Assembly: GCF_900111995.1 (NCBI RefSeq)
Contig: NZ_FOKF01000016.1
Span: forward strand, 1 to 64,000
Source: Collimonas sp. OK607
GTDB taxonomy: Bacteria; Pseudomonadota; Gammaproteobacteria; Burkholderiales; Burkholderiaceae_D
Direction: 5' to 3'
DNA: 64,000 nt
A program made the position numbers and the translations under genes. Position 1 is the first letter of the stretch; the number at the start of each line of letters is the position of its first letter. The notes under the pieces are model-generated. The model was given only the letters and a program-made list of their open reading frames with translations. It ran no database searches and was not told the origin of the DNA. Positions 28,666 through 37,334 of this stretch are shown here, piece by piece.

Positions 28666-28976
28666 GGCGTTTTCCCTGTCATGGCTTGCAGCGCCTGATC
28701 GAGACGCAAGCTGACTACCGCCGGGGTTGCTCCCATGTCATTGATCGCGATACGCGCATCGGCCAGTTGCCAGCGCTCCTGGAAATCACCCAGCACAGCT
28801 TCCCAGATAGCGCCGAATCCGCGCGCCGCAGTCCTGATTTCAATCGTGCAGGCGCCGTTCAGCGCGGCCGACTCCACCAGCACTTCCAGGTTGCCCGAAC
28901 TGACTACGCCGGACAACTGGGCAGCGGGCGGAAGCCGGCGCTGACCGTGCTCAAAACGAAAATTCAAAGTTTCCAC
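28662..28976 (-). CDS. mdcC: Malonate decarboxylase acyl carrier protein (delta subunit)
   Basis: The ~104-residue carrier protein holds the malonyl/acetyl group on a phosphoribosyl-dephospho-CoA arm. The modification region is visible as GVVSSGNLEVLVE, where the serine before GNLEV is the expected attachment site. The C-terminal block INDMGATPAVVSLRLDQAL is family-typical. The start is ambiguous: GTG at 28976 has GGAGG four bases upstream and yields METLNF, the usual N-terminus. An ATG at 28991 would add five residues but lacks a good ribosome site. Confidence 0.88.
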   Translation of the reverse strand: METLNFRFEHGQRRLPPAAQLSGVVSSGNLEVLVESAALNGACTIEIRTAARGFGAIWEAVLGDFQERWQLADARIAINDMGATPAVVSLRLDQALQAMTGKTP

Positions 28977-29039
28977 GAGACCTCCATTCACCAGCTCTTT
29001 GCAGCTACTCGCTGCATCAACTCTGTACTGCAGCCGTCT

Positions 29040-30701
29040 TTACCAGTTCCTGAAACGTCTCGGCGGGCTGTACAAACCGCCCGAGGCGCGCACCAGGTCC
29101 TTCATGCTTTTTGCCGCCAGCAAGTCGCGCGTCGCCAGCCGTTTATCTATGCCGAGATCCTCAGGCCGCTGAATGATTCCGCGGTCACGCAGGTTTTCGA
29201 CCATGCGCTTGTCGCGCCCCAATCCTACCGGGGTATAGCCTGCAACCCCGCGTACTGCCTGTTCGCGTTCTTCGTCGCTGCGGCATAACAGCAAATTGGC
29301 CAGTCCTTCTTCGGTCAGGATGTGGCTCACGTCGTCGCCATAAATCATCACCGGTGGAAGCGCCATATCGGCTTGCTCAGCCAGCTCCCAGGCATCCAGC
29401 CGTTCGACGAATGCCGGCTGCATGTGTTCACGGAAGGTCTCGACGATTTGCACCACCAGTTTTTGTCCACGCGGAATCAGGTTCTTGCCTTCGCGCGCCT
29501 GGCGTCCGGCTTTCAGCCAGGCCGGACTGGCATGACGCCGGCCACGTGCATCGGCGCCCATGTTCGGCGCGCCGCCGAAACCGGCGATGCGGCCGGCGGT
29601 GGCGGTCGATGAATTGCCTTGTAAATCGATTTGCAGGGTCGAGCCGATGAACATGTCGCAAGCATAGTGGCCAGCCATCTGGCTGAAAGCGCGGTTGCTA
29701 CGCATCGAACCGTCGTGACCGACAAAGAAAACGTCGGGGCGGGCCCGGATGTATTCTTCCATGCCGAGTTCGGAACCGAACGAATGGATAGACTCGACGA
29801 AACCGGCCTCGATCGCCGGGATCAGCGCCGGATGCGGATTAAGCGCCCAGTGTTTGCAGATTTTGCCTTTCAAGCCCAGCGATGCGGCATAGGTCGGCAA
29901 AATCAGTTCGATCGCGGCAGTATCAAAACCGATACCATGATTCAGGCGCTGCACCTGGTATTCAGCATAGATACCCTTGATCGCCATCATCGCCATCAGG
30001 ACCTGGATCTCGGATATCTGCGCCGGATCGCGGGTAAATAACGGCTCGATGTAGTGCGGGGTCGGCGCCTCCACTACGAAGCTGACCCAGTCCGCAGGGA
30101 TATCCACGCGCGGCAGCACATCGACTATCTCGTTAACCTGGGCGATCACGATGCCGCCACTGAAGGCAGTGGCTTCGACAATCGCCGGTGTGTCTTCGGT
30201 ATTCGGCCCGGTGTAGAGATTGCCGTGGCGGTCCGCAGCCTGCGCTGCGACCAGGGCCACGCGCGGCGTCAGGTCGACAAAGTAGCGGCCGAACAATTCC
30301 AGATAAGTGTGGATCGCGCCGATATTCAACTTGCCGGCCGCCACTAGCCTGGCCAGGCGCACCGCCTGCGGCCCGGAAAAGGAAAAATCCAGGCGATCGG
30401 CGACACCGTTTTCAAACACATCCAGGTGTTCAGGCAAAGCCAGCACCGACAGCAGCATGTGCAGGCCGCTGATGCGACTGGAATCGAGCCTGGCCAGGGC
30501 CTTGGCCAGGAAATCGGCCTGTTTCTGGTTGTTCCCTTCCAGGCAAACCCGGTCGCCGGATTCCAGCACGCTGTACAGCAAATCTGCAATCCGTCCGGTG
30601 TCTACCAGTTTGCCTTTGCAGGCACTGCCAAGGACGTTGGCGGCGCGCTGCAAGCGCTGTTCGCGATTGGTATTGCGTAAATTCCAGCGCCGCCCGTCCA
30701 T
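29040..30701 (-). CDS. mdcA: Malonate decarboxylase, alpha subunit (acetyl-S-ACP:malonate ACP transferase)
   Basis: The 553-residue CoA-transferase-type subunit exchanges acetyl for malonyl on MdcC, so each turn of the cycle takes up a new malonate. Blocks include VCLEGNNQKQADFLA, GNLYTGPNTEDTPA, RLNHGIGFDTAAIELILPTYA, HPALIPAIEAGFV and GGAPNMGADARGRRH. It starts at ATG 30701, overlapping the TAA of the TRAP permease gene as TAATG. The transporter and enzyme are therefore linked in one message. Confidence 0.95.
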   Translation of the reverse strand: MDGRRWNLRNTNREQRLQRAANVLGSACKGKLVDTGRIADLLYSVLESGDRVCLEGNNQKQADFLAKALARLDSSRISGLHMLLSVLALPEHLDVFENGVADRLDFSFSGPQAVRLARLVAAGKLNIGAIHTYLELFGRYFVDLTPRVALVAAQAADRHGNLYTGPNTEDTPAIVEATAFSGGIVIAQVNEIVDVLPRVDIPADWVSFVVEAPTPHYIEPLFTRDPAQISEIQVLMAMMAIKGIYAEYQVQRLNHGIGFDTAAIELILPTYAASLGLKGKICKHWALNPHPALIPAIEAGFVESIHSFGSELGMEEYIRARPDVFFVGHDGSMRSNRAFSQMAGHYACDMFIGSTLQIDLQGNSSTATAGRIAGFGGAPNMGADARGRRHASPAWLKAGRQAREGKNLIPRGQKLVVQIVETFREHMQPAFVERLDAWELAEQADMALPPVMIYGDDVSHILTEEGLANLLLCRSDEEREQAVRGVAGYTPVGLGRDKRMVENLRDRGIIQRPEDLGIDKRLATRDLLAAKSMKDLVRASGGLYSPPRRFRNW

Positions 30702-32050
30702 TACCTTACTCCCATCAACATATCAGGCAATCCGGTGACAATGCCCGGGAACAGGCAAAGCAGGATGATCGCCAGGAACATCAGCAGCAAGAACGGCAAG
30801 GTGCCTTTGATCACATCCGATAACGGAATATCGGGCGCAATGTTCTTGATGACAAACAAGTTCAAACCTACCGGCGGATGGATCAAGCCCATTTCCATCA
30901 CCACCGTCATCACCACGCCGAACCAGATCAGGTCGAACCCTGCTTCGCGCAGCGGCGGCAAGATGATCGGTGCGGTCATCAGGATGATCGATACCGGCGG
31001 CAGGAAAAAACCAAGCACGATCACCATCAGCAAGATCACCGCCAGCAACAGCCATTTCGACAGATGCAGGGCAACCACCCATTGCGCCGCCGACTGGCTG
31101 ATATGCAGGTAACTCATGACATACGAATACAGCAAGGACATGCCGATGATCAGCAGCAGCATGCAGGATTCCTTGATGGTCGAATTCAGGAACGGCATCA
31201 GGTCGCGCGGACGCCACATGCGATACACCACAGCGATCAGCACGATCGCCAGCAATGCGCCGAGACCCGCAGTCTCGGATGGCGTGGCAAAACCGCCGTA
31301 CAAGGCGATCATCACGCCGATCAGCAAAATCAGGAAAGGCAGCACGCGCGGCAGCATTTCAACTTTTTGCGCAAGGGTGAAATGTTCGTCGTCCAGATAG
31401 GCTGACTTGACGCCGCCCTCGCTGTAGATGGCATGGGCGATCCGATATTCCTTGCGCGCGCGGTACACGGCATAACCGGCAAACAGGAACACCAGCAGCA
31501 CGCCAGGACCGACGCCGGCCAGGAACAGGCGGCCCAGCGATTGTTCCGACGCCACCGCATACAAGATCATGGTGATTGAAGGCGGCAACAAAATACCGAG
31601 CGTACCGCCGGCAGCGATGATGCCGGCAGCAAAACCCGGTGAGTAACCGCGGCGTCGCATTTCCGGAATACCGGCAGAACCGATCGCCGAGCAGGTTGCA
31701 GGCGAAGAGCCGGCCATCGCCGCAAACAAGGCACAGGCAAAGACGTTGGCGATGCCCAGGCCGCCCGGCACCCGGTTCAGCCAGGCATGGATCGCCGAAT
31801 ACAGATCGCGCCCGGCCGGCGATTTGCCGATGGCCGCCCCCTTCAATATGAATAGTGGAATCGACAGCAAAGTGACCGAAGCAATTTCCTCGTAGACGTT
31901 CTGTGTAACCGTATCAAGCGAGGACGCAGGCATGAAGAAATACATGAAACCGGTCGCGACTACACCGAGCGCAAACGCAATCGGCATGCCGGAACACATC
32001 ACGACAATCGTGACAATGCCGTACAAGGCACCTAAGGCAAGCGGACTCAT
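30701..32050 (-). CDS. TRAP transporter large permease subunit (DctM family), probable malonate uptake
   Basis: The 449-residue membrane protein has about 12 hydrophobic segments. DctM hallmarks include AAMAGSSPATCSAIGSAGIPEM and AAGGTLGILLPPSITMILYAVA, plus GLIHPPVGLNLFVIKNIA. It moves the substrate handed over by the periplasmic DctP-type protein, driven by a sodium gradient in characterised systems. Its stop overlaps the start of mdcA, and its start overlaps the small permease gene by four bases. Malonate as substrate is inferred from the operon; MatPQM of Sinorhizobium is a precedent. Confidence 0.93.
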   Translation of the reverse strand: MSPLALGALYGIVTIVVMCSGMPIAFALGVVATGFMYFFMPASSLDTVTQNVYEEIASVTLLSIPLFILKGAAIGKSPAGRDLYSAIHAWLNRVPGGLGIANVFACALFAAMAGSSPATCSAIGSAGIPEMRRRGYSPGFAAGIIAAGGTLGILLPPSITMILYAVASEQSLGRLFLAGVGPGVLLVFLFAGYAVYRARKEYRIAHAIYSEGGVKSAYLDDEHFTLAQKVEMLPRVLPFLILLIGVMIALYGGFATPSETAGLGALLAIVLIAVVYRMWRPRDLMPFLNSTIKESCMLLLIIGMSLLYSYVMSYLHISQSAAQWVVALHLSKWLLLAVILLMVIVLGFFLPPVSIILMTAPIILPPLREAGFDLIWFGVVMTVVMEMGLIHPPVGLNLFVIKNIAPDIPLSDVIKGTLPFLLLMFLAIILLCLFPGIVTGLPDMLMGVR

Positions 32051-32637
32051 TGCTCTCCCGAGACAGTTTTAGATTTGGCAGACGTGCTGCGGTCAGTCAG
32101 GCGTGTCAATACTTGCACCAGTATCTGCAAGGTCAGTACTGTCATGCCGAGCGCCATCAGCGAATAGGGAATCCACAATGGCGGTGCAAAAGTGGATGAG
32201 GTAGTCTGGCCTTCCGACCATGCTTCATGGAACAACGTCCATGATTTCCATGAAAAGAATCCACAGAACAGGAAAGAGATCACATCAACCAGCAGCAAAC
32301 GCACCGCGTTCACTCCGGCCGGCAGTATCGAAGACAACGCTTCGATGCCGATGTGGCCGCGATACGACTGCGCGTAACCGGCACACAGGAAGATCACGCC
32401 AACCAGCATGAATACCGTGGCGTCGTCCTGCCAGTCGGTGGGAACATGAAAGAAATAGCGCGCGACCACTGAATAAGTCATGATCAGCGCTGTCAACATC
32501 AGCGCTGCCATGGAGAGATACAGCGCCAGTTTATTGAAGCGTTCGAGGACCCCGGCCAAGACCGCCACTACCGGATTATCCGGCATGGCAGGCAAGACGG
32601 GTCCGGTAGTCGGCTTCGCGTCGAAGCCGTGGCTCAT
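32047..32637 (-). CDS. TRAP transporter small permease subunit (DctQ family)
   Basis: The 196-residue protein has four predicted membrane helices and the DctQ-type core VVARYFFHVPTDWQDDATVFMLVGVIFLCAGYAQSYRG split over two segments. It forms the permease complex with the DctM-type subunit. ATGA overlaps with both neighbours show coupled translation. Confidence 0.9.
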   Translation of the reverse strand: MSHGFDAKPTTGPVLPAMPDNPVVAVLAGVLERFNKLALYLSMAALMLTALIMTYSVVARYFFHVPTDWQDDATVFMLVGVIFLCAGYAQSYRGHIGIEALSSILPAGVNAVRLLLVDVISFLFCGFFSWKSWTLFHEAWSEGQTTSSTFAPPLWIPYSLMALGMTVLTLQILVQVLTRLTDRSTSAKSKTVSGEQ

Positions 32638-33653
32638 AGGAGTTTCTCAGCCAGTTTTAGCAATTTTGCGCAGTTGTCGTTTCTCGCAGCGTAATCCTTC
32701 CACGCTGTGGTACGTGCGATGTCCTGCCATTTTTTGACGGTCGCCGCGTTCAAGTCGACCACCTTGGCGCCGGCTTTTTGATAGACCGCAGCTACGCCGG
32801 AATCATCGAGCCGCGCAGCGTCGATGGCAAACTTCTCCATCTCGGCGCCAACGGCCATCACCGCTACCTGCTGTTCCTTGGTGAGGCGGTCGAAGGTAGC
32901 CTTGGAAATCATCAAAGGTTCCAACATATACCAATAGGCTTTATCGCGGCCGGTGGTCAGGCTCTTGGATACTTCTTCCAGGCGGAACGAAATCAGCGAG
33001 GTAGATGACGTCATGGCGGCATCCATCGCCCCGGTCTGCATCGCCGCATAGATTTCGTTGGACGGCAGCGTCACTACTGCGGCGCCGGCTTCTTTCAGGA
33101 TCAAGTCCATCTCACGCGAACCGCCGCGTACCTTCAACCCCTTGGCATCGGAAGGATCGACGATTGGCTTGGTGCGCGACGCCACACCGCCGGCCTGCCA
33201 GATCCAGCTGACGATGATGACGCCCTTTTCCAGCAGGATGCGCGACAATTCCTTGCCGACTTCCGCATTCTTCCAGGCTGCGCCTTGCTCATACGATGTC
33301 ACCAGGCCAGGCATCAGGCCGATGTTCACTTCCGGCACTTCGCCGCCGGCGTAGTTAAGCGGCACCAGGGAAAAATCCAGGGCGCCTTTGCGCATTGCAG
33401 AGAATTGGGAGTTGGTCTTCATCAATGAAGAGCCGGGATAGATTTCGAATTTCAGGCTACCGTTGGTGCGCTTGCTGACTTCAGCGGCGAACACGCGGGT
33501 CAGGCGATCACGGAAGTCGCCTTCACTGATGGTGCCACCGGGAAATTGGTGCGAAATTTTCAAGGCGCTCGACTGCGCCCAGACTGACGACACCGACCAG
33601 AACGGTGTGCTCGCCAGCGCGCCCAGCACCGCTCTTCTGCTGATTAAAGACAT
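32634..33653 (-). CDS. TRAP transporter substrate-binding protein (DctP family), probable malonate binding
   Basis: The 339-residue exported protein begins MSLISRRAVLGALASTPFWS with a signal ending around VWAQ. The paired arginines hint at Tat export but the motif is incomplete. The DctP fold shows ALKISHQFPGGT, the FEIYPGSSLMK block, and the central KGLKVRGGSREMDLILKEAGA with the conserved arginine that holds a carboxylate. It is the first gene of the operon, and the region upstream carries the GTATAC candidate operator. Confidence 0.92.
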   Translation of the reverse strand: MSLISRRAVLGALASTPFWSVSSVWAQSSALKISHQFPGGTISEGDFRDRLTRVFAAEVSKRTNGSLKFEIYPGSSLMKTNSQFSAMRKGALDFSLVPLNYAGGEVPEVNIGLMPGLVTSYEQGAAWKNAEVGKELSRILLEKGVIIVSWIWQAGGVASRTKPIVDPSDAKGLKVRGGSREMDLILKEAGAAVVTLPSNEIYAAMQTGAMDAAMTSSTSLISFRLEEVSKSLTTGRDKAYWYMLEPLMISKATFDRLTKEQQVAVMAVGAEMEKFAIDAARLDDSGVAAVYQKAGAKVVDLNAATVKKWQDIARTTAWKDYAARNDNCAKLLKLAEKLL

Positions 33654-33747
33654 ATCCCCACTCCTCTGTTGGAAAAATTATCGATACAGTTTTAGCTACT
33701 TTTCACGCCATTATTGCTGAAGATAGATGCTATGTATTCTTCTTTCA

Positions 33748-33767
33748 TTTTCTTGTATACACAATAT
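33748..33767 (+). promoter_or_regulatory. Candidate GntR operator between dctP-type gene and divergent regulator
   Basis: The plus strand reads TTTTCTTGTATACACAATAT, centred on GTATAC at 33755-33760. It lies between the divergent TRAP/mdc operon and the GntR gene. The same sequence with one inserted base is found at 3461-3483 upstream of another GntR-controlled operon. Position and palindrome fit an operator for the regulator starting at 33851. Confidence 0.5.
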
Positions 33768-33850
33768 TCCATAAAACATTTTCATGTCAACGAATAAATA
33801 CGCCTTACAATCAAATCTCGGATACACATAATCCCAGAAACGGCCAAATT

Positions 33851-34540
33851 ATGCTCATGACAAAAAATCGCTCGGAATCGCTACGCGAAACCATCGAAGA
33901 AATGATTGCAGTTGGTGAGTTTCGCCCAGGCCAGCATCTCGATGAAACCGACCTGGCCATCAAGTTCGGCGTCTCCCGCACGCCTGTGCGCGAAGCACTG
34001 ATCCAGCTGGCTTCGATGGGCATCGTAGTGACTCGCCCGCGGCGCGGCACCGTAGTTGCCGAAATCGGTCCACGCCAGCTGGTGGAAATGTTTGAGGTGA
34101 TGGCAGAACTGGAAGCCATGTGCGGCCGCCTGGCGGCGCGCAGGATGTCCAGCGAAGAGCACGCCAGCCTGCTGGCGGCGCACCAGGCCTGCATGGAAGC
34201 GCGCGACGCCCACGATCCCGATACCTATTTCTACAAGAACGAAGCCTTCCATGGCGCCATCTATGAAGGCAGCCATAACGCCTTCCTGGTGGCCCAGGCG
34301 CAATCGCTGCAGCGCAGGCTGCGGCCATATCGACGGCTGCAGCTGCGGGTGCGCGATCGCTTGAATGTCTCATACCAGGAGCATGACGGTGTAGTGCAAG
34401 CCATCATCGCCGGCGACAGCGAGCTGACGGCCGACTTGCTGCGCCAGCACGTGACGGTTCAGGGGCAACGTTTTGCCGACCTGATCGCCTCGCTGCAGCA
34501 ACTGACTGTCAAGCCGGAGCCGCTGTACAAATATAGCTAG
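33851..34540 (+). CDS. GntR-family regulator (FCD), probable malonate operon regulator
   Basis: The 229-residue protein has an N-terminal winged helix (FGVSRTPVREALIQLASMGIVV) and an FCD effector domain. Candidate metal/acid ligands in the FCD part include the helix EVMAELEAMCGRLAA and the later histidine region NEAFHGAIYEGSHN. It is divergently transcribed from the TRAP-mdc operon and probably represses it until malonate or malonyl-CoA binds. It stands where other bacteria have LysR-type MdcR or GntR-type MdcY. The start may be ATG 33851 or 33857. Confidence 0.88.
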   Translation: MLMTKNRSESLRETIEEMIAVGEFRPGQHLDETDLAIKFGVSRTPVREALIQLASMGIVVTRPRRGTVVAEIGPRQLVEMFEVMAELEAMCGRLAARRMSSEEHASLLAAHQACMEARDAHDPDTYFYKNEAFHGAIYEGSHNAFLVAQAQSLQRRLRPYRRLQLRVRDRLNVSYQEHDGVVQAIIAGDSELTADLLRQHVTVQGQRFADLIASLQQLTVKPEPLYKYS

Positions 34541-34968
34541 CTTCTTGCAGCGGCCGGGCCTAGCCTGGCCGGGCCGCTACGCACTGGCAAGCACTGCAAA
34601 ACGCCGAAGACGACTTCCATCAGCGTGAAGCCGAGAATAATCACGCTGGCTCCATGGGCGACAGCATAGATTTGCCATGCCGCAAAGAGGAATCGCGCCG
34701 CCGCATCGTAGCGGCCGAATTGCTGCTGCGGATCGCGGATACGCAATATCGCCCACACCGTGACGATCGATCCCAGCAAGTTTGCCATCAGCATGTGGGC
34801 CGGCTCGAACGCTGGAAATCTGCCGGCCAGTTGCCACCTCCGCACCAGCCACAACAAACTCGCGTGCACCGCGGCAAAGGTCCAGGGTGTGGCAAAGCCG
34901 ATGGTGGCCACCAGGTCGTACCAGGCACTGGCGCGGACGATGCGGCGATATTGCGTTTGATCGATCAT
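34537..34968 (-). CDS. Hypothetical membrane protein, 143 residues
   Basis: The protein has four hydrophobic stretches (about residues 20-40, 60-80, 90-110 and 110-128) and a short C-terminal tail. No family is recognised with confidence. The start ATG at 34968 follows GAGGAGAGGG. Its 3' end overlaps the convergent GntR gene by four bases. It is divergent from the MerR gene, whose product may regulate it. Confidence 0.7.
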   Translation of the reverse strand: MIDQTQYRRIVRASAWYDLVATIGFATPWTFAAVHASLLWLVRRWQLAGRFPAFEPAHMLMANLLGSIVTVWAILRIRDPQQQFGRYDAAARFLFAAWQIYAVAHGASVIILGFTLMEVVFGVLQCLPVRSGPARLGPAAARS

Positions 34969-35054
34969 TTTCTACCCTCTCCTCAAAAGAATGAATGAGC
35001 AGTCAGGGTAAAGCCTCGGGTACACTCCAAGGTCAAGCAAAACCGGGAGGGGAA

Positions 35055-35420
35055 ATGCGTATCGGCAGTTTAGCTTCGGCCAGCGGCCTCAGCCGCGATA
35101 CCTTGCGTTTCTATGAGGAGCGCGGGTTGATACGCTCCGCACGCGGCAGCAACGGTTATCGGATCTATCACCCCGAAACCGTAGAGATACTCCGGTATAT
35201 CCGCACCGCCCAAAAGCTGGGATTCAGCTTGAACGAAATCGGCGCCAGCTTACCGGACTTACTGGACACTCCGGCGCCCGATGCGGCGGTTGCCGCATTG
35301 CTGATGGAGAAAGTGGCGATCATTGATCAGAAGATCGCCGAACTGGCTGATCTCAAGCGAGAATTGCTCGGGCGCGTAGCATTGAAGTGTCCGCTACTGA
35401 GCGCGCCGGAGGCTGGATAG
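35055..35420 (+). CDS. MerR-family transcriptional regulator
   Basis: The 121-residue protein has the MerR winged helix at the N-terminus (MRIGSLASASGLSRDTLRFYEERGLI...GYRIYHPE). A dimerising coiled coil follows (about 80-110) and a short tail with one cysteine (KCPLL). The single C-terminal cysteine is not enough to call a metal sensor. The start at 35055 is preferred because GGGAGGGG precedes it; an upstream ATG at 34995 lacks this. It is divergent from the membrane protein gene at 34537. Confidence 0.88.
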   Translation: MRIGSLASASGLSRDTLRFYEERGLIRSARGSNGYRIYHPETVEILRYIRTAQKLGFSLNEIGASLPDLLDTPAPDAAVAALLMEKVAIIDQKIAELADLKRELLGRVALKCPLLSAPEAG

Positions 35421-35495
35421 ATTAGAACGCCCGGGTCTCATGAAGAGACAGATCGCCGCTTGAGATGACATTAAATTACGTTAGGCCGCAAAAGA

Positions 35496-35999
35496 ATGCT
35501 CCGACTTGCCAAAATCTCTGATGCACCGGAAATATTGCAAACCCGCATAGCCGCAATTCGAGCGCAGGCCTCTTTGCATTATCCAGCGGCAGAGATAGAG
35601 GACTGGTGCTCATCTCGAACCGCCGAGACATATCACACCGCGATTGAGCGGAAGATCGTACTCGTCGAAGATGTGAATGAAAGTGTCGTGGCATTCGGCC
35701 AATTGAACCCGGAGACGGCGTTCATCGAAGCTGTCTATGTCAGCCCGCCTCACTCCCGCCAAGGCATTGGCCTGAAAATTCTGCGCGCACTTGAAGCTAT
35801 GGCAGCCAGGCGCGGAATCACAGCGCTCACTCTTGAAGCGTCTCTCAACGCAGTTGAGTTTTACCGTCGGGCCGGGTATGTTCCTGTCCTCGAGGAAAAA
35901 CACCCGCCCACTCCAAAGACGTCTTCGGCGACTCTTCGCATGCGCCACGAAATTCGTTCGCGTGCTGCCAGAGTTTTCACAGAAAATTTACGGGAATGA
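35496..35999 (+). CDS. GNAT-family N-acetyltransferase
   Basis: The 167-residue protein has a GNAT fold. The N-terminal beta strand reads MLRLAKISDAPEIL. The acetyl-CoA pyrophosphate loop is PPHSRQGIGLKILRALE, matching the Q/R-x-x-G-x-G/A pattern. The LEASLNAVEFYRRAGYVP segment follows. The acceptor substrate is unknown. The gene stands alone; base composition begins to fall from here toward the A+T-rich island. Confidence 0.85.
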   Translation: MLRLAKISDAPEILQTRIAAIRAQASLHYPAAEIEDWCSSRTAETYHTAIERKIVLVEDVNESVVAFGQLNPETAFIEAVYVSPPHSRQGIGLKILRALEAMAARRGITALTLEASLNAVEFYRRAGYVPVLEEKHPPTPKTSSATLRMRHEIRSRAARVFTENLRE

Positions 36000-36098
36000 A
36001 TATTCGCGATGCGGCTGCAGCGGCGCGCAAAACAACCTGGGCTTTCTTTCCTTTACGCGACGCTTTGGCATAGTTGATCAAGACAGCCTGCCATTGGA

Positions 36099-37121
36099 TC
36101 AGGCGGCACTATCCAGGTGCTGTTTTACGTGCATTTTCCGCCAGGTCGCCGGCGCCTCTCCGAATTCGGCTTTAAACCATCTCGTAAACGAGCTTGGCAT
36201 AGAGTAACCCAGGAGCCCTGCTACGCGCCCCAGAGAAAAATTGGGATTTTCCATATAGCGCACGGCCAGATCGCGCCGCGCATTATTGACCAGATTCGAG
36301 AAAACCTCCCCCGACTCCGACAGTTGGCGCTGCATGGACCTGACATTCAATCCCATACTTTGCGAGATTTGCTCTATGGTTGCATGTCCGGCAGGTAAAG
36401 AAAGATAGATCGCTTTTTCGACATCGGATGCTAGAGAGTGTTCTGTTTCCCTTCGCATGGAATCGACATAATTTTGCGCATACTTGGCCATTTTTGAATC
36501 TGCGCGCGGGTTCGGTGAATTCAGGTCGGAAGCGAGGCAAACGATACCGTTGAATTCGCTGCCAAACTCAATATGTACTCCGAATATTCGGCGATAAATA
36601 TTTAATTGCGGTGGTGCCTGGTGAGTAAAGTTCACACTGAGCGGCAACCAACGTTCGCCGATCAATGCATTAATCGTGCGGAATAACACGCCCAGAGCCA
36701 GTTCGATGGATTGTCGCGAGGATAGTTTTTTATCAGTCACGATTTCTTCTTTAATGATCACTTTCTGATCTGCGGCTTCGACGTGAATAGCCAGTGATTC
36801 ATTCAGAAGATGTTTGTATTGCATGAGTGTCGACAACACATCTTTAAGCGTTTCCTGATGAGCAATTAGTAAGCTCATCACACCGAAATCGGATAATTGC
36901 CGTGATTCTGCCATCAGAAGGCCAAAAGTCGGACAGTTCGTCCGATCCGCAGAATCTTCCAGCAACTGAATTACAGCGCTGACAGGAATTTTCTGATCGG
37001 GATCCGCCAGCAAACTCTTACTCAGACCGACCTTTTGTAACAGGCTTTGAGGATTCAAACCAAGGCTATGCGCGACTTCAAAATAATTGGTAAGCGCTGC
37101 TGCCCTCACAAGCGTACTCAT
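36099..37121 (-). CDS. AraC-family regulator with Arabinose_bd-type sensor domain (OruR-like)
   Basis: The 340-residue protein has a long N-terminal effector domain (about 1-230) of the kind found in OruR/ArgR-type activators. A C-terminal AraC helix-turn-helix pair follows, including VAGLLGYSMPSSFTRWFKAEFGEAPATWR. The start at 37121 follows a GGGGGAG ribosome site; the ATG 90 bp upstream has none. It is divergent from the quinone oxidoreductase gene and likely activates that 37.3-44.9 kb block. One 60-base line of the gene (36721-36780) has only 22 G/C, far below the window average. Confidence 0.87.
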   Translation of the reverse strand: MSTLVRAAALTNYFEVAHSLGLNPQSLLQKVGLSKSLLADPDQKIPVSAVIQLLEDSADRTNCPTFGLLMAESRQLSDFGVMSLLIAHQETLKDVLSTLMQYKHLLNESLAIHVEAADQKVIIKEEIVTDKKLSSRQSIELALGVLFRTINALIGERWLPLSVNFTHQAPPQLNIYRRIFGVHIEFGSEFNGIVCLASDLNSPNPRADSKMAKYAQNYVDSMRRETEHSLASDVEKAIYLSLPAGHATIEQISQSMGLNVRSMQRQLSESGEVFSNLVNNARRDLAVRYMENPNFSLGRVAGLLGYSMPSSFTRWFKAEFGEAPATWRKMHVKQHLDSAA

Positions 37122-37334
37122 AGGAATCTCCCCCTTCAACCGGCTATTGCGTGATTTGATCAGCGATTTATTTTTGTCATGAAATGCGTATTTTCCGCTT
37201 TCATTATGCAACGTTTGTCATGAAATGAAAAGTTTGCGCCGTCCAATGCGAAGCAAGCAAGCTATGCCTCCAGTATATTTTTCTTCATGCGAACAACTCG
37301 CAAGAAAAATAAATCAGAAAACTGGAGATAGAGA

